Source of the DNA: an uncultured Lacinutrix sp.
GTDB lineage: Bacteria; Bacteroidota; Bacteroidia; Flavobacteriales; Flavobacteriaceae
NCBI GenBank assembly: GCA_937916035.1
Contig: CALGIH010000230.1
Coordinates: 1 to 7,604 of the forward strand
Direction: 5' to 3'
DNA length: 7,604 nt
Under the pieces are notes generated by a model that did no database searches, was not told the DNA's origin, and saw only the letters and a list, made by a program, of their open reading frames with translations. Every line of letters starts with the position of its first letter. The stretch's first letter is position 1. The translations under genes and the position numbers were made by a program. Below are positions 6,472 through 7,604 of this stretch, piece by piece.

Positions 6472-6725
6472 TTATTTTCTAACTCTTTTTGAAATTTCAC
6501 TTGTAGATGCTCTTTTTCAGAAACCTTGAGACAGTCAACTTCAGGCTCGTGAGTAAGCTTAGTAAGCTTACCATTGTTAGCCGAGTATTTTCTACAAACT
6601 TTACAATAAAGAAGATGAATATTAAGCTTAATTTTTCCCCATAACGACGCCTCATTATACTGTGCTTTATCACAAGTAAGTGTTGCTTTATCGCATGCTC
6701 CAAATATTTTATTATCCTTATTCAT
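6465..6725 (-). CDS. Small zinc-finger (zf-HC2-like) protein, putative anti-sigma factor
   Basis: The predicted protein has 86 residues. HLLYCKVC (37-44) gives His37, Cys41 and Cys44, the HxxxCxxC motif of zinc-binding anti-sigma (ZAS) domains. Cys11 and Cys18 in ACDKATLTCDK offer the remaining upstream ligand. Small soluble proteins of this kind commonly sit directly after an ECF sigma gene and bind it; this one begins 8 bases after the stop of the sigma gene at 6734. There is no membrane segment, so it would act in the cytoplasm. I chose ATG at 6725. In-frame ATGs at 6743 and 6758 would overlap the sigma gene and add residues ahead of the conserved part. A charged tail (about 60-86) follows the finger. 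Flavobacterial proteins of this type are, as I recall, sometimes labelled glycine dehydrogenase, perhaps because they lie near gcvP; nothing here resembles that enzyme. Zinc binding and anti-sigma function are inferred. Confidence 0.8.
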   Translation of the reverse strand: MNKDNKIFGACDKATLTCDKAQYNEASLWGKIKLNIHLLYCKVCRKYSANNGKLTKLTHEPEVDCLKVSEKEHLQVKFQKELENNQ

Positions 6726-6733
6726 ATTCTTAA

Positions 6734-7288
6734 TTAAAACCATTTTTCTTCCATACATGAAGCCAAAGCAGTTCTGGCTCTATGTATTATTACCCAAAGG
6801 TTAGACGCTGTGATGCCCAATTCATTACAAATGGTTTCAGTTTCGTAACCCAATAAAGTTTTCATTTTAAAAACTTGTGCCTGTTTAGAAGGTAATTTGC
6901 TAATGCAATTATGAATAGCCAAGCCAAGCTCTGTATTTTCTAAAGTATCTTCAGCAGTTTTGTCAAAGGGATCAGCAACACGTTCTTCTAGCCAATCGCC
7001 TTCATTCTCGCCATCAAAATTAAAGTTCATTCTAACTTCGGCTTTACCTTTGTTAGAATTTATTTTACGATAATGGTCAATTATTTTTCGCTTTAAAATA
7101 GAAATTAACCAAGTACGCTCACTTGCTTCTCCTTTAAAGTTTTTCATTGATTTTAATCCTGCAAAAAAAGTTTCTTGTATCAAATCTTGAGCAGTCTCTC
7201 TATCCTTCACTCTTGTAATAGTGTAGTTAAAAAGATAATCTGAATACAAATCGATCCACTTGTTTGGATTTATCTGATGACCTGACAT
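6734..7288 (-). CDS. ECF-type RNA polymerase sigma factor (sigma-70 family)
   Basis: This 184-residue protein has the two-domain layout of ECF sigma factors. Region 2 (about 11-76) includes AQDLIQETFF (33-42), the core-binding helix, and SERTWLISILKRKIIDHYRK (56-75), covering the -10 recognition part. After an acidic linker (about 80-118), region 4 (about 121-178) carries ISKLPSKQAQVFKMK (129-143) and a helix-turn-helix over roughly 148-173 that ends in SNLWVIIHRARTAL. That last segment resembles ECF groups paired with small zinc-finger anti-sigma proteins, which fits the next gene. ATG at 7288 leaves ten residues before region 2, and a -7 box lies about 25 bases upstream. Target genes and inducing signal are unknown. 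No ECF-type self-promoter was identified. Confidence 0.93.
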   Translation of the reverse strand: MSGHQINPNKWIDLYSDYLFNYTITRVKDRETAQDLIQETFFAGLKSMKNFKGEASERTWLISILKRKIIDHYRKINSNKGKAEVRMNFNFDGENEGDWLEERVADPFDKTAEDTLENTELGLAIHNCISKLPSKQAQVFKMKTLLGYETETICNELGITASNLWVIIHRARTALASCMEEKWF

Positions 7289-7313
7289 AGATGGGTGTTA
7301 AATTTTGCTCTTC

Positions 7314-7321
7314 CAAAAATA
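7314..7321 (-). promoter_or_regulatory. Probable -7 box of the sigma / zinc-finger operon
   Basis: TATTTTTG on the minus strand fits TAnnTTTG. The predicted start near 7308 gives a leader of about 20 bases before the ATG at 7288. No TTTG or TTG is present at 17-23 bases upstream, so the match is half a promoter. It would be a housekeeping promoter rather than an autoregulated ECF promoter. Confidence 0.45.
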
Positions 7322-7392
7322 GTATAAAAAGAGGACTTAAGATGTTTTTGGCATAAGTTTAAGGCAAACAAGTATGGATTGAATTTATAGAA

Positions 7393-7604
7393 TCAATTTT
7401 CAACTAAATCTTTCAAAGCAAAATCTATATTAGAAAACTTAAATTTGAACCCTTCATTTAATAATCGCTCAGGAATTACATTTCTACTTTTTAAAATTAA
7501 TTCGGTTTCTGTACCAATTAGTTTAGCTCCTAATTTTAGTAAACTCTCTGGCTGTGGAATTCCAAATGGGATTCTTAAAGATTTTCGAATGCTATTCATT
7601 AACG
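7393..7604 (-). CDS. TIGR01777/DUF1731-type SDR epimerase, C-terminal fragment (cut by window edge)
   Basis: Only the last 69 or so residues are visible, and the frame stays open to the right edge. An in-frame ATG at 7599 is internal, not the start. The stretch IPFGIPQPESLLKLGAKLIG, then ELILKSRNVIPERLLNEGF, then an FKFS..D.ALKDL ending, is the pattern of the DUF1731 tail of TIGR01777 proteins (the YfcH/SulA-like NAD(P)-dependent epimerase family of about 300 residues). The Rossmann domain and the catalytic YxxxK lie outside the window. In cells these are predicted soluble oxidoreductases or epimerases of uncertain substrate. The stop at 7393 is 104 bases before the sigma gene start on the same strand. 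No obvious terminator lies in that gap. Confidence 0.85.
   Translation of the reverse strand, partial: LMNSIRKSLRIPFGIPQPESLLKLGAKLIGTETELILKSRNVIPERLLNEGFKFKFSNIDFALKDLVEN

Noticed and set aside
6552..6569. Tandem AGTAAGCTT AGTAAGCTT
   Set aside because: Two copies of nine bases inside a coding region, encoding a KLTKLT repeat; most likely a small in-frame duplication with no sign of function.
6497..6703. Alternative minus-strand frame of 68 codons overlapping the zinc-finger gene
   Set aside because: The other frame contains the HxxxCxxC motif and sits in proper spacing after the sigma gene; this one shows no motif.
1..7604. Mobile element, attachment site next to the tRNA, CRISPR array or defence system
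   Set aside because: No integrase, transposase, terminal repeats, spaced direct repeats or known defence domains are visible; the tRNA 3' end, where an attachment site would lie, is outside the window.

Overview
The window looks like a piece of a chromosome from a marine-type member of the Bacteroidetes, most likely family Flavobacteriaceae. The evidence is the low G+C content, the near absence of Shine-Dalgarno sequences, several exact Bacteroidetes -7 promoter boxes (TAnnTTTG) between genes, and proteins that read like flavobacterial versions of their families. The genus is not resolved. Everything is coding except short gaps; the longest gap is about 120 bases.

Layout, left to right. A tRNA-Thr(UGU) is cut by the left edge and has its own promoter. 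Next come three minus-strand genes, transcribed in the order ketoacyl-ACP synthase III-like enzyme, small SAM methyltransferase, family 2 glycosyltransferase. The last two are joined by a TAGTG stop/start overlap, and the cassette is headed by a near-consensus promoter sitting inside a long inverted repeat. Upstream on the same strand is gcvP, the full-length glycine dehydrogenase of the glycine cleavage system. Divergent from gcvP is a plus-strand UbiA-like membrane protein whose first Asp-rich motif is missing. Its 3' end overlaps, tail to tail, a minus-strand pair: an ECF sigma factor followed by an 86-residue zinc-finger (HxxxCxxC) protein that is probably its anti-sigma factor. The right edge holds the C-terminal end of a TIGR01777/DUF1731-type epimerase.

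How the genes work together. gcvP is housekeeping one-carbon metabolism; gcvT, gcvH and lpd are not here. The KAS III-like, methyltransferase and glycosyltransferase genes look like a small co-transcribed pathway. Condensation, methylation and glycosylation would suit a lipid or cell-envelope product, but the product cannot be read from the sequence. The sigma/zinc-finger pair looks like a self-contained regulatory module with unknown targets.

I found no mobile element, CRISPR array, defence system or pseudogene. The points most worth a second look are the promoter inside the inverted repeat, the uncharacterised three-gene cassette, the UbiA-like protein without motif 1 (its promoter predicts a leaderless mRNA), and the compact anti-sigma factor.
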